Positions 20,679 through 28,954 of a stretch of 64,000 bases of DNA are shown here, piece by piece. The stretch is from contig NZ_CP062698.1 in assembly GCF_018389385.1 (NCBI RefSeq), positions 1,677,501-1,741,500 on the forward strand, read 5' to 3'. The notes below the pieces were generated by a model. It ran no database searches and was not told the DNA's origin. It worked only from the letters and a program-made list of their open reading frames with translations. Origin of the DNA: Anthocerotibacter panamensis C109. GTDB lineage: Bacteria; Cyanobacteriota; Cyanobacteriia; Gloeobacterales; Anthocerotibacteraceae. Every line of letters starts with the position of its first letter. Position 1 is the first letter of the stretch. The position numbers and the translations under genes are program-made.

Positions 20679-22193
20679 ATGGTTGCCGCTGGTTGCCGCG
20701 TCAGTGGGATTTTACTCCATCCGACGTCGTTCTCGGGAGCGGGAGGAATTGGGGATTTTGGACAGAGAGCCTACGAGTTTATCGATTTTTTGGTGGCGGG
20801 CGGGCAACGCCTGTGGCAAGTCTTACCGCTAGGACCGACGGTACTGGCAGCAGGGAACTCTCCCTACATGAGTTCCTCGGCGTTTGCTGGAAACCCTCTG
20901 CTCATCAGTCTGGAGTCTTTGGTAGAAGAAGGGCTGCTAGAGCCCGACCAACCCATCGCTCCTGCGGGCTGGGACCGGGGTACGGTGGACTTCAAGCGGG
21001 TGACCTTTCATAAGCTGCCCCTCCTGCGCGTCTCCTTTAACCATTTTTTGGAAAAGCCGGAATTACATCCGCCCTTTGTGGAATTCTGTAGGGCACAGGC
21101 ATCCTGGCTGGACGATTACGCCCTCTTTACCGCCCTCAAGACCTACTACGGTGATGCAGTCTGGAGCCAGTGGCCGCGGCCTTTTTTGACCCGTGACCCC
21201 GAGGCGTTGGCTGAAGTTTCAACCTTGCTCAAGCCCCAAATCGAGTTTCACAAATACCTCCAGTACCAGTTTGACCGTCAGTGGCTCAAGCTCAAGACCT
21301 ACGCCAATGAGCAGGGAGTGCGCATCATGGGCGATATCCCTATCTATGTGGCCTACGACAGCGCTGATGTCTGGTCCCACCCAGAACTGTTTGAGTTGGA
21401 AGATCTGGACGAGGGCGCTAGACCGGTAGCCGTGGCGGGAGTCCCCCCGGATTACTTCAGCGACACAGGCCAACTCTGGGGCAATCCCCTCTATAACTGG
21501 AAGGCGCTCCATCAAACTCAGTACCACTGGTGGGTAGAGCGGTTTCGCGGGACGCTGCGCTGGGTGGACTTGGTGCGCATCGACCACTTCCGGGGCTTTG
21601 AAGCCTATTGGCGCGTCCCTGCAGACGAGCAGACGGCCATCAATGGCACGTGGACTCCCGGTCCGGGCGCAGACCTCTTTATTGCGCTGAAGCAGGCTTT
21701 GGGTAAGCTGCCGATAGTGGCGGAGGACTTGGGGGTCATCACCCCAGAAGTTGAGCAGTTGCGCGACCAGTTTAATTTTCCAGGTATGCGGGTCCTGCAA
21801 TTTGCTTTTGGCTCAGACAGCGGCAACACCCATTTGCCTTTTAACTATGTCCGCAACTGCATCGCCTACACCGCTACTCATGACAACGACACCTGCTTGG
21901 GTTGGCGGGACGACCCGATGGTTAGTGCACATGACAAGCGGATGTTGATGGCTTACATGGGCAAGTGGAACTTGGACGATGTGAACTGGGATTTTATCCG
22001 TATTGCCATGCAGTCGATAGCCGACACGGTTATGGTCCCACTCCAGGATGTCTTGGGTCTGGGTTCTCAGCATCGGATGAACATCCCCGGCACCGCATCA
22101 AGCAACTGGTCCTGGCGCTACGACCCCAACCAACTTACCCCTGACCTGGCTCGTTGGCTGCTGCGTCTGACGCGCCTTTACGGGCGGGCGTAA
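20679..22193 (+). CDS. malQ: 4-alpha-glucanotransferase (amylomaltase)
   Basis: 504 residues of the GH77 family, which transfers maltooligosyl units during glycogen turnover in the cytoplasm. Motifs: GIGDFGQRAYEFIDFL, WQVLPLGPT, the nucleophile region LVRIDHFRGFEAYWR, the acid/base region PIVAEDLGVITPEV and AYTATHDNDT. ATG 20679 follows GGGGA at 20668-20672 and matches the family N-terminus; the longer open frame upstream overlaps the DUF751 gene antisense and is rejected. Confidence 0.96.
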   Translation: MVAAGCRVSGILLHPTSFSGAGGIGDFGQRAYEFIDFLVAGGQRLWQVLPLGPTVLAAGNSPYMSSSAFAGNPLLISLESLVEEGLLEPDQPIAPAGWDRGTVDFKRVTFHKLPLLRVSFNHFLEKPELHPPFVEFCRAQASWLDDYALFTALKTYYGDAVWSQWPRPFLTRDPEALAEVSTLLKPQIEFHKYLQYQFDRQWLKLKTYANEQGVRIMGDIPIYVAYDSADVWSHPELFELEDLDEGARPVAVAGVPPDYFSDTGQLWGNPLYNWKALHQTQYHWWVERFRGTLRWVDLVRIDHFRGFEAYWRVPADEQTAINGTWTPGPGADLFIALKQALGKLPIVAEDLGVITPEVEQLRDQFNFPGMRVLQFAFGSDSGNTHLPFNYVRNCIAYTATHDNDTCLGWRDDPMVSAHDKRMLMAYMGKWNLDDVNWDFIRIAMQSIADTVMVPLQDVLGLGSQHRMNIPGTASSNWSWRYDPNQLTPDLARWLLRLTRLYGRA

Positions 22194-22206
22194 CACCTGC
22201 TGTACC

Positions 22207-22240
22207 AACTAGGCTAGCAAGGCAAGCTGCTGGCCTAGTT
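22207..22240 (+). other. Perfect-stem hairpin after malQ
   Basis: AACTAGGC (22207-22214) pairs perfectly with GCCTAGTT (22233-22240), with further AGC/GCT pairing in the loop. It lies 14 bp after the malQ stop but lacks a T-run, so it may be a processing or stability hairpin rather than a classical terminator. Confidence 0.45.
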
Positions 22241-22475
22241 ACCTCGAACGCACGCTGATTTGACAAAATACACTGTAATGACTAAAGTGTACATACGTAA
22301 GTACTTCTATCGTAGTAAGCAGTAGAAAGTGATCAAAAGGAGTTCTGAAGTGGCACTCAGAACGTAGAGGTAAGCACATGTCTTCCTCAACCCACACATA
22401 AGGCGAGCCGTCCCCCAATGCCTTACGGTGTGAGCCATGACTGGTTCGGCAGGCCATAGGCAATGCCATAACTAA

Positions 22476-22988
22476 TTACTTGCCCCACATAAGTTCTCCT
22501 TTCCTGAGATTTTTTAGAGTAGATGGCTTAGTTCCTCTAAAGAAAGTGAATCCTGTCCAAACGCCTTCAAATTGTTGGGTGACAAGCCGGTACTTAGGCT
22601 TTTCTAGGCTGAGGTACTTAACGTAACGGCGGCGGAAGCTTATCTCCCCTGTCTGCTGATTCTCGGCTGATGACTCCCATATCTCAAAAGGATCCGCAAT
22701 CAGCTCAGGGATAAATGGGAAAGCTTTTTCCCTGCCATCAAACCTTTGTTGGCTCTCAATAATGTGCTCTATAAGTATGTTGTTAATCACAACAAATTCA
22801 CCAGCAGGATCCATAAATGATGCGCTATCTCCCTGAAGTACATTTTTCAGAATTTGCCTGAGTTCCTGTTCACTTCTAGCTTCTGCTACTTCTATTGCTT
22901 TGGGAGTGTCGCAAGGTAAAATCAACGCCCTACCCAACATTGTGGGAGTAGAACCTAGTATTTCAACCCACTGCCCACCGCCTGTCAT
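22476..22988 (-). CDS. PBECR2-like nuclease domain protein (stand-alone toxin?)
   Basis: 170 residues. The C-terminal ~110 residues fit the PBECR2 pattern (phage-Barnase/EndoU/ColicinE5-like nucleases): NNILIEHIIES with the conserved histidine, DGREKAFPFIPELIADPFEIW, a basic strand RRRYVKYL, and the end KNLRKGELMW. Such domains usually sit at the C-terminus of polymorphic toxins or phage head (MuF) proteins. Here the domain has only ~60 preceding residues and no obvious immunity partner, so it may be the detached end of a larger toxin. The assignment is from motif memory and needs a profile search. Confidence 0.5.
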   Translation of the reverse strand: MTGGGQWVEILGSTPTMLGRALILPCDTPKAIEVAEARSEQELRQILKNVLQGDSASFMDPAGEFVVINNILIEHIIESQQRFDGREKAFPFIPELIADPFEIWESSAENQQTGEISFRRRYVKYLSLEKPKYRLVTQQFEGVWTGFTFFRGTKPSTLKNLRKGELMWGK

Positions 22989-23441
22989 GAGAGGTTGTTC
23001 TCAAATGCCTCGGCTACTAACTTTGAAGGATGGGTATATTGTTGCCGGTGTAACGAGCAGAGCATCGGGCTGAGGGTATTTCTAGAGGAAACCGCAACTA
23101 ATCATAACTGTACCCAAGGACTATCAGAAAAAATATGGTTCTATGGGCACGGGAAGGCTGACTGACTCCCAGCTTAACGTGAGTTCGACGGAGGTTAGAA
23201 GAAGGGCTGGGGTTCAGGCTCCCAAACGACAGAGGGTTTGTCTGGCTCTCTTACTCTAAGGGTGGAGATTCAGAAATGCTTCGGCTGAAACCCCATCCAG
23301 GGTAGGATTTCAGAATCCAGACCCTCACAAAACTGTGTCGAGCGATGCGGTTTTAATCGTCAAAGATAAGAGGATCAAAGATCGCTTGATACTGTGAGAG
23401 ACTTAATTTAATATAAAGGTATAAATGCATTAAAATACTCT
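22989..23441. other. Intergenic region, no gene seen
   Basis: About 450 bp without a convincing reading frame. The last 40 bp before the next gene are very AT-rich (TATAAA, TAAAAT) and probably contain its promoter. The middle has short imperfect inverted repeats (for example TTCAG/CTGAA around 23270-23310) but nothing I can name. Confidence 0.45.
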
Positions 23442-23810
23442 ATGAATCGAAAAAAAGCTTTGATAACCACGTCTGCTACAGCCCTTGTATTAGCTTTACC
23501 GCAGTCTTCACAAGCACAGACGGGCACTACTTGCATTCAGGTAACCATTGTTTACACTAACGGTACATCAGGAACAGGCGGCGCAATAGTATCGATAGCT
23601 GGTCCTGCTTACGGTGGCTTCCAATTCTTTCCTCCTTCAGGTATTGCGCAGCTTTTAGATTATCAGTCGCCCAGTTTTCCTGGAGGTACTCCTAGCTATG
23701 TATCTACAGTCGGGCCAGCGACAACCGTTACTTTGATAACTCAGAGTGGGTTTAACATCAGCGGAATTGGTAGCCATGCGGGTTGTGCGAGAGGAGTTGT
23801 AGCAAAATAA
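23442..23810 (+). CDS. Small exported protein, unknown
   Basis: 122 residues with a clear signal peptide (KKALITTSATALVLALPQSS, cleavage near AQT). The mature part is Gly/Ser/Thr/Pro-rich with two cysteines (CIQVTIVY and HAGCARG) that could form one disulfide. AT-rich compared with nearby core genes. No family recognised. It is followed by another exported protein in the same direction. Confidence 0.6.
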   Translation: MNRKKALITTSATALVLALPQSSQAQTGTTCIQVTIVYTNGTSGTGGAIVSIAGPAYGGFQFFPPSGIAQLLDYQSPSFPGGTPSYVSTVGPATTVTLITQSGFNISGIGSHAGCARGVVAK

Positions 23811-23873
23811 AAAACTTTTTCAAACTCAGGATAAAGTGTTGTAAAAAAGCTGTTTAGGCATCAGGAGAACGCG

Positions 23874-24395
23874 GTGAAAAGAAGTTGGCTTATTGGACTA
23901 CTTGTGTTAAGTTCATCAATTGTGCCTACAGAGGCGCAATCGGTTCAGGTAGCTGACTCGATACCTGTAAATATTTCCACAAAACGCGCTACTGAACGAG
24001 GGATTTTGGTGCTTCAACCAGACCATACAGGTATCCTCTATGATGCTAAAGGAGCTTATTTAGAGACGCTCCAGCGAGTTGGATCGGGGCCAGACAACTA
24101 CGCCTATGTGGGTGCGGTCTACACTGGGGCTGTTTTTTTCAAGATCCCTTCTAAGGCTCTGAGAGAGCCTATGGGTCTACTTAGGAAGATTGAAGAACCT
24201 CAAGGGATTGAAGAGGTTTATGTATCACAAGTGCACGCTTTAGTAACGGAAGGCAATTCCGAAGAAGCGCTCGAACATATTGATCTCAGTCTACAAGTGC
24301 TTCCTAACAGTGCACGTTTGCATCAGGAACGAGCCTATATTCTGCCTCTACCGCTCCCTTTATGCAGGGTTAGCTTGATAATGCCAGCACATTAA
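23874..24395 (+). pseudogene. Exported TPR-like protein, 3' end replaced
   Basis: Begins with a signal peptide (SWLIGLLVLSSSIVPTEAQ) and continues to a TPR-type helix pair (NSEEALEHIDLSLQVLPNSA, then RLHQERAYIL). After that point the frame runs into antisense ISL3-transposase sequence and ends with ~18 meaningless codons. The natural protein would have carried more repeats. It is probably co-transcribed with the preceding small exported protein. The start may be GTG 23874 (GTG AAA AGA). Confidence 0.65.
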
Positions 24396-24534
24396 GCAGC
24401 GAAGTCGGAAATTCAAGAAATTCCTGAAGCCATACGCTACACGCTTTATAACCTTTAGCTTATTGTTGATTCCTTCCACAACACCATTCGTCGTTCGCCG
24501 CTCAAAGTAGTTGATAATCTCTCCAAACCATCGC
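24360..24534 (-). pseudogene. ISL3-family transposase, C-terminal remnant
   Basis: About 57 codons reading WFGEIINYFERRTTNGVVEG and then INNKLKVIKRVAYGFRNF, ending shortly after LRCLMCWHY. This is the conserved C-terminus of ISL3 (IS204/IS1001/IS1165) DDE transposases, including the glutamate in VEGINNKLK. The rest of the element is missing. It joins the truncated TPR gene on one side to the truncated AAA ATPase on the other. Confidence 0.85.
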
Positions 24535-24659
24535 TTCATCATCAAGAGCGCCTGAAGCAAACTCGATTTCCCGGAACTGTTTGTTCCCCAAAAACCCGTG
24601 ATGGGAGCAAAGCGGATTTCGCCTGTATCCGCCCAAGATTTAAAATTTTGAAGGCGCAT
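24535..24659 (-). pseudogene. AAA ATPase N-terminal stub
   Basis: From ATG 24659 the frame gives MRLQNFKSWADTGEIRFAP and a P-loop region ending in TNSSGKSSLLQAL, which matches the N-terminus of SMC/RecF-like AAA ATPases of the DUF3696/OLD-like kind. After about 42 residues it is cut by the ISL3 remnant. It begins 22 bp after the HerA-like gene on the same strand, so the two probably formed an operon. Confidence 0.75.
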
Positions 24660-24681
24660 TCCGGTGAGCATAAACGTGAAC

Positions 24682-26319
24682 CTAGAAACCCAGGTCCATC
24701 TTAGCCAGCTCCGCCTGCTCCAGGACTTCCGCTGTCGGGCGCGTCTCCCACAGCTCCGCCCCAATCTCCCGATAAAACTGACTGTCATAGGCGCGGGTCC
24801 GAACTACGACCGGCATCGGGACTGCATAGCCCAAGATCAGCGCCTGCTGTTTGGGGTCCATCTGCGCCAACACCGTGCGCAACGCCTGCCCGCCCGACAT
24901 CCCTGTGAAGATAGCCTCAATATCTTTGTCATCATTTAATGCTGCTGTGATGCGTGTCCCCATCTGCGACATGACCTCGTTATCAATTCCCGAAGGACGC
25001 TGGTCCACCACCAAAAGCGTGACAAAATATTTACGCATCTCGCGCGCAATCGTCCCAAAAATCGTCGAGCGTGACTGACGTGGGTCAAGGAAACGGTGTG
25101 CCTCCTCAATGGTGATCATCAATTGGCGGGGCTTATCCGCCGCACTTTTGCTCTGGAGGTACTTCTCTGCTTTTTTGACGTAGTGGGCGTGCAGGCGGCG
25201 GGTGATGATGTTGGTGGCGAGCATGTAACCCAACAGCGAGCCCTGAGAACCAAACTCAATCACCACATGGCGACCAGCCGCTAGAGTCTGGACTAACTCC
25301 CCAATGTAGTCGTGGGGGCAGACCTGCTTGATATATTTCAGGTCTTCGAGCTTGAGCAGTTTGCGCTGGAGCGCCATGATTGAGGGAGCATTGCCCATGT
25401 TTTCCTGGCAAAACTCTTGGATCTCCCCGTTAGACATCCCGCCTAGACGACTGATCCAGCTAGGACCAAAGTGGTTTCTGAGGATAATCGCATTCTCCAG
25501 GCTGGTCTCAGAGACATTGAGTTCGTTGCGCACCAGCGCCAGGTCTTCGATTTCTATCTGGTCAAGACTGATGTACATCTCCTGAGAACCGCGCACGCCC
25601 CGGCGCTTGGTCGAATCCGGGTCGAGGCTGAAAATCTTCACCTGACCGGGAAATAGCTGCTGTAAACCTTTGACGGTGGAGACCTCCTTGCCCTCTTTAG
25701 CCGCTTCCCATCCGTACTCCGAGTGCATATCAAAGATGAGATTCACCGCTGCTTCTTTCTGGATCGTGCCGCAGAGAATGAGGCGGGTGAGAAACGATTT
25801 GCCCGTGCCCGACTTGCCGAAGATACCGTTGGAGCGCTCGACAAAACGCTCTAGATCCAGACAGACCGGCACGTCCATATCCAAAGGCTGACCGATGTAG
25901 AAATTCTTGCGTGTCGGGTCGCTCTCCAGCCCAAAAACTTTAGCGAAGTCCGTCGAGCTTGATTCATAGACCTTGGAGAAGTGGGAAGGGACCGTCTTTA
26001 CCGGGCGCAATTCTGCGCAATTCCCCCCTTCCAACATCAACATCGGGGTGACTTTGACCGTACCGTAGATGCCCGTGCCCATCAGAATTTCAGCGAGGAA
26101 ATCATCCTCTGCATTGGGGGGATTCATGAGAATCTTGGGCGAGGCTGTACCCAAGATGACATCAGTGAGCATCGAGAAAAATTGGGTGGACTTGCCCCGG
26201 ATGATGACAAACTTGCCGACTCTGATATCTTCGACACTGATGGTGGGATCGAGGCGGACTTCCAATCCCGCACTCAGAGAACCCGTCACGACCAAGCCCA
26301 GGCACGTCGATTCTGTCAC
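24682..26319 (-). CDS. HerA-like (DUF87) hexameric ATPase
   Basis: 545 residues. It shows Walker A (GIFGKSGTGKSFLTRLIL), an FDMHSEYGWEA strand typical of the HerA/FtsK superfamily, Walker B followed by acidic residues (LMITIEEAHRFLDP), and an arginine-finger region. An N-terminal HAS-barrel-like part precedes it. HerA proteins are DNA translocases acting in repair or, with varied partners, in phage defence. Start: GTG 26319 with a GGAG site 5 nt upstream is preferred over TTG 26334. The gene downstream was an AAA ATPase, now cut by an IS remnant, so any HerA-AAA function is probably lost. Confidence 0.85.
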   Translation of the reverse strand: MTESTCLGLVVTGSLSAGLEVRLDPTISVEDIRVGKFVIIRGKSTQFFSMLTDVILGTASPKILMNPPNAEDDFLAEILMGTGIYGTVKVTPMLMLEGGNCAELRPVKTVPSHFSKVYESSSTDFAKVFGLESDPTRKNFYIGQPLDMDVPVCLDLERFVERSNGIFGKSGTGKSFLTRLILCGTIQKEAAVNLIFDMHSEYGWEAAKEGKEVSTVKGLQQLFPGQVKIFSLDPDSTKRRGVRGSQEMYISLDQIEIEDLALVRNELNVSETSLENAIILRNHFGPSWISRLGGMSNGEIQEFCQENMGNAPSIMALQRKLLKLEDLKYIKQVCPHDYIGELVQTLAAGRHVVIEFGSQGSLLGYMLATNIITRRLHAHYVKKAEKYLQSKSAADKPRQLMITIEEAHRFLDPRQSRSTIFGTIAREMRKYFVTLLVVDQRPSGIDNEVMSQMGTRITAALNDDKDIEAIFTGMSGGQALRTVLAQMDPKQQALILGYAVPMPVVVRTRAYDSQFYREIGAELWETRPTAEVLEQAELAKMDLGF

Positions 26320-26465
26320 CCTATCTCCCCGCAACCTTCTTGACAGGCTAACACTAAATATGAAAACCAGTCCAGGGTTTCAGCCGACAGGTACACTAAA
26401 TACGAACTTGGCAGAGCCAGCCCGTCCTTTCGTTTACCATAGAAATAAGGATTCTTGAGTTCACC

Positions 26466-26849
26466 GTGTCTGATTGGCAAGCACAAGCACTTCACCTCGA
26501 CCAACAGTTATCCAAGCGGCATATCCCTCTGGACCCCGCTGGGTATTTTATTATCTATGTGGACCACCAGGAAAAGCTGATCTGCGCCCGACACTTTCTG
26601 GTCACAGTCAATGAACGGGGGCTCGCTATTGACCCGACCACCGGTAAGCCCATCAGTGCCAAAGCTCCCGCCCCCAATCCACTCAACAAAGTCTTTCAGG
26701 CGCGGACAGCCAAAGAGATGTGTGTGCACCTCTTCGAACAAGAAGACCAACCCCTCGTCACCTACTTTAACCACGCCGCCTACCTCGGTCGCGAATTTCA
26801 ACGGGCGGAATATGCGCTCTTGCACGGGACGGAATATATCCAGGATTAA
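26466..26849 (+). CDS. DUF4346 domain protein
   Basis: 127 residues conserved in cyanobacteria: LDPAGYFIIYVDHQEKLICA, RTAKEMCVHLFEQ and HAAYLGREFQRAEYALLHG are the family blocks. Function unknown. The start is GTG 26466 (VSDWQAQ); no ATG is available near the conserved N-terminus. An IS6-family element begins about 20 bp after its stop. Confidence 0.85.
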   Translation: MSDWQAQALHLDQQLSKRHIPLDPAGYFIIYVDHQEKLICARHFLVTVNERGLAIDPTTGKPISAKAPAPNPLNKVFQARTAKEMCVHLFEQEDQPLVTYFNHAAYLGREFQRAEYALLHGTEYIQD

Positions 26850-26869
26850 CGCTACCGGACGGGGTGCTA

Positions 26870-27708
26870 AAGTTGAGGGGGGAGTCGTCAAGGCAGTGGC
26901 GATCCGCACACACTTTCCCTGACATCTGGTCAGTTTTTGATCAACCTGCTGCCGCGAACCCTGTGATCTCCCGCCAACTTGTCAGGCGCTCCTGCAGGGT
27001 CTGACGGTAGATTGCCGCACTCAGTCGATGGCGGTGCGGACAAAAATGCTGGCGGATCGGGCCGTAGGCCGACAGAAATCTCTGGGCATGACCGACCGAT
27101 TTGAAGCGCCGCATCCGTCGTTCCCGCTCCCGAGTCGGCTGGTGGGAATTTTCGGCCTGATTGTTCAAGCCCTTGTGCTGCCGGTGTTCCACGGATTTCA
27201 AGATCTCTTTCTTGGCTGCCCCATAGCTGGCCAGTTTGTCGGTCACGATCACTCGCGGCACGTACCGCAATCCCTTCAGCAGTTTACGGAAGAACTTCTT
27301 GGCCGCCGCCTGGTTGCGACGCTTCTGCACCAGGATGTCCAGGACGTTCCCTTCCTGGTCCACCGCCCTCCACAAATAGGAGGTCTGGCCATTGATTTTG
27401 AGGACCACTTCGTCGAGATGCCACTTGTCGCCGGGTTGTGGACGGCGGTGGCGGATCTGGTTGGCGTAGACCTGGCCAAACTTGCGGCACCAGGCGCGGA
27501 CAGTTTCGTAGGTGAGGGTGATGCCGCGCACGGCCATCATCTCTTCGACATCCCGGTAACTGAGGCAGAAGCGGAAGTAGAGCCAGACGCAGTGGACGAT
27601 GATCTCGGGCGGAAAGCGGTGGCCACGATAGAGGGAAGCAGATTTGCTCATCGTTCCAGCCTGCCCGAGGATTGCCCTGGACGGCCACTCCCTCAACTTG
27701 ACAATGCC
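26870..27708 (-). mobile_element. IS6-family element, copy 1 (transposase intact)
   Basis: Defined by comparison with copy 2. Its right end carries the terminal repeat (27690-27708, reverse complement GGCATTGTCAAGTTGAGGG). At the left end only the inner part survives: the outermost ~10 bp of the repeat are missing, so sequence identity starts at 26870. The transposase is complete. It forms direct repeats with copy 2 around a 591-bp cargo. Confidence 0.85.
26941..27651 (-). CDS. IS6-family (IS26-like) transposase
   Basis: 236 residues from ATG 27651 (MSKSASLYRGHRFPPEIIVH). DDE motif: WHLDEVVLKINGQTSYLWRA (first aspartate), VIVTDKLASYGAA (second) and NNQAENSHQPTRERER (glutamate). It catalyses replicative or conservative transposition with cointegrate formation. 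The longer open frame upstream reads through the element's terminal repeat into the SRPBCC remnant and is not the gene. The codon use is GC-rich and unlike the host, suggesting recent acquisition. Confidence 0.95.
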   Translation of the reverse strand: MSKSASLYRGHRFPPEIIVHCVWLYFRFCLSYRDVEEMMAVRGITLTYETVRAWCRKFGQVYANQIRHRRPQPGDKWHLDEVVLKINGQTSYLWRAVDQEGNVLDILVQKRRNQAAAKKFFRKLLKGLRYVPRVIVTDKLASYGAAKKEILKSVEHRQHKGLNNQAENSHQPTRERERRMRRFKSVGHAQRFLSAYGPIRQHFCPHRHRLSAAIYRQTLQERLTSWREITGFAAAG

Positions 27709-28223
27709 GGCGGCGGGCCCATGGCCGCTCCTACGGCGAGACGGTGCAAAGCCGCATGAATTCCTGACTCGAACGACGGCTTGAAGGTTAGGCGGTAAAC
27801 CCAGGCCAGCGGCCCCGCGACGATCAGAGCATGGTCGATCCGCGTGCCACTGTGCGTCGGTGTGAGCACATGCGTCGCCGTCAGGGTCGCGAGGGGCAAC
27901 CGGGTCACCTCGGTGTAATGCTGGTTCGTCGCCACGTCTGTGAACACCCACGGAAAAGCCGGCCCGCTCGCACCTTGGTTGCTTCCTGTCGTTCCCGTCT
28001 CGAATGGCCCGTTGATCTTCCGACTGGTGACCAGGTGGTCCCAATTCGGCGTACGCTCTGAGTCCTCATACCAGCGCCAGATCTGCTGCGGCGTCGCCCG
28101 CGATACTTCGCTCGCGTCAACCTGCCACGAGGGAACGAGAGATGCGGCGACGGTCAGAAACACGGCGGCTGATATAGCGATGGCGCCAGCTACCCATATC
28201 GCGCTGTTCACACAGACCTTCAT
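27693..28223 (-). pseudogene. SRPBCC/polyketide-cyclase-like membrane protein, truncated cargo gene
   Basis: From ATG 28223 (MKVCVNSAIWVAGAIAISAA): one N-terminal membrane segment, then a START/SRPBCC-type domain (TPQQIWRWYEDSERTPNWDH, TRIDHALIVAGPLAWVYRL). The last codons (ALSS and stop) are read from the IS6 terminal repeat, so the native C-terminus has been cut off. Only this gene lies between the two IS6 copies. A palindrome directly before the start suggests control by a TetR-type repressor. Confidence 0.75.
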
Positions 28224-28224
28224 A

Positions 28225-28265
28225 TTGACGGTGTCAATATTGCCACTGAATATGGACGGTGTCAA
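28225..28265. promoter_or_regulatory. Twin operator-like palindromes before the SRPBCC gene
   Basis: TTGACGGTGTCAA (28225-28237) is a 5-3-5 palindrome immediately upstream of the start codon. A second, near-copy GGACGGTGTCAA lies at 28254-28265. Such TTGAC-N3-GTCAA sites are typical of TetR-family operators. No repressor gene is in the cargo. Confidence 0.55.
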
Positions 28266-28299
28266 TAAAAAATCTTATTAGCTTGGGATGGCTCGCAAG

Positions 28300-28954
28300 G
28301 GCATTGTCAAGTTGAGGGGGGAGTCGTCAAGGCAGTGGCGATCCGCACACACTTTCCCTGACATCTGGTCAGTTTTTGATCAACCTGCTGCCGCGAACTC
28401 TGTGATCTCCCGCCAACTTGCCAGGCGCTCCTGCAGGGTCTGACGGTAGATTGCCGCACTCAGTCGATGGCGGTGCGGACAAAAATGCTGGCGGATCGGG
28501 CCGTAGGCCGACAGAAATCTCTGGGCATGACCGACCGATTTGAAGCGCCGCATCCGTCGTTCCCGCTCCCGAGTCGGCTGGTGGGAATTTTCGGCCTGAT
28601 TGTTCAAGCCCTTGTGCTGCCGGTGTTCCACGGATTTCAAGATCTCTTTCTTGGCTGCCCCATAGCTGGCCAGTTTGTCGGTCACGATCACTCGCGGCAC
28701 GTACCGCAATCCCTTCAGCAGTTTACGGAAGAACTTCTTGGCCGCCGCCTGGTTGCGACGCTTCTGCACCAGGATGTCCAGGACGTTCCCTTCCTGGTCC
28801 ACCGCCCTCCACAAATAGGAGGTCTGGCCATTGATTTTGAGGACCACTTCGTCGAGATGCCACTTGTCGCCGGGTTGTGGACGGCGGTGGCGGATCTGGT
28901 TGGCGTAGACCCGAGGATTGCCCTGGACGGCCACTCCCTCAACTTGACAATGCC
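28300..28954 (-). mobile_element. IS6-family element, copy 2 (internal deletion)
   Basis: Both terminal repeats are complete (28300-28318 and 28936-28954, GGCATTGTCAAGTTGAGGG). Relative to copy 1, about 193 bp are missing between the positions equivalent to 27473 and 27665, with a CC/CG microhomology at the joint. Otherwise the copies differ by only a few bases. Confidence 0.9.
28380..28934 (-). pseudogene. IS6 transposase with N-terminal deletion
   Basis: Same as copy 1 from VYANQIRHRRPQPGDKWHL to the end, but the first ~60 residues, including the N-terminal zinc-finger/HTH part, are deleted. The DDE residues remain; DNA binding should be lost. Confidence 0.9.

Noticed and set aside
22239-22469. 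A 76-codon minus-strand frame 6 bp after the PBECR2-like gene, possible immunity gene
   Set aside because: No ribosome site, and the composition (many Cys, His and Ser runs) looks like non-coding sequence; no support beyond position.
27028-27759. Plus-strand 243-codon frame across the first IS6 element
   Set aside because: Exact antisense of the IS6 transposase; it recurs in copy 2 only because the element is repeated.
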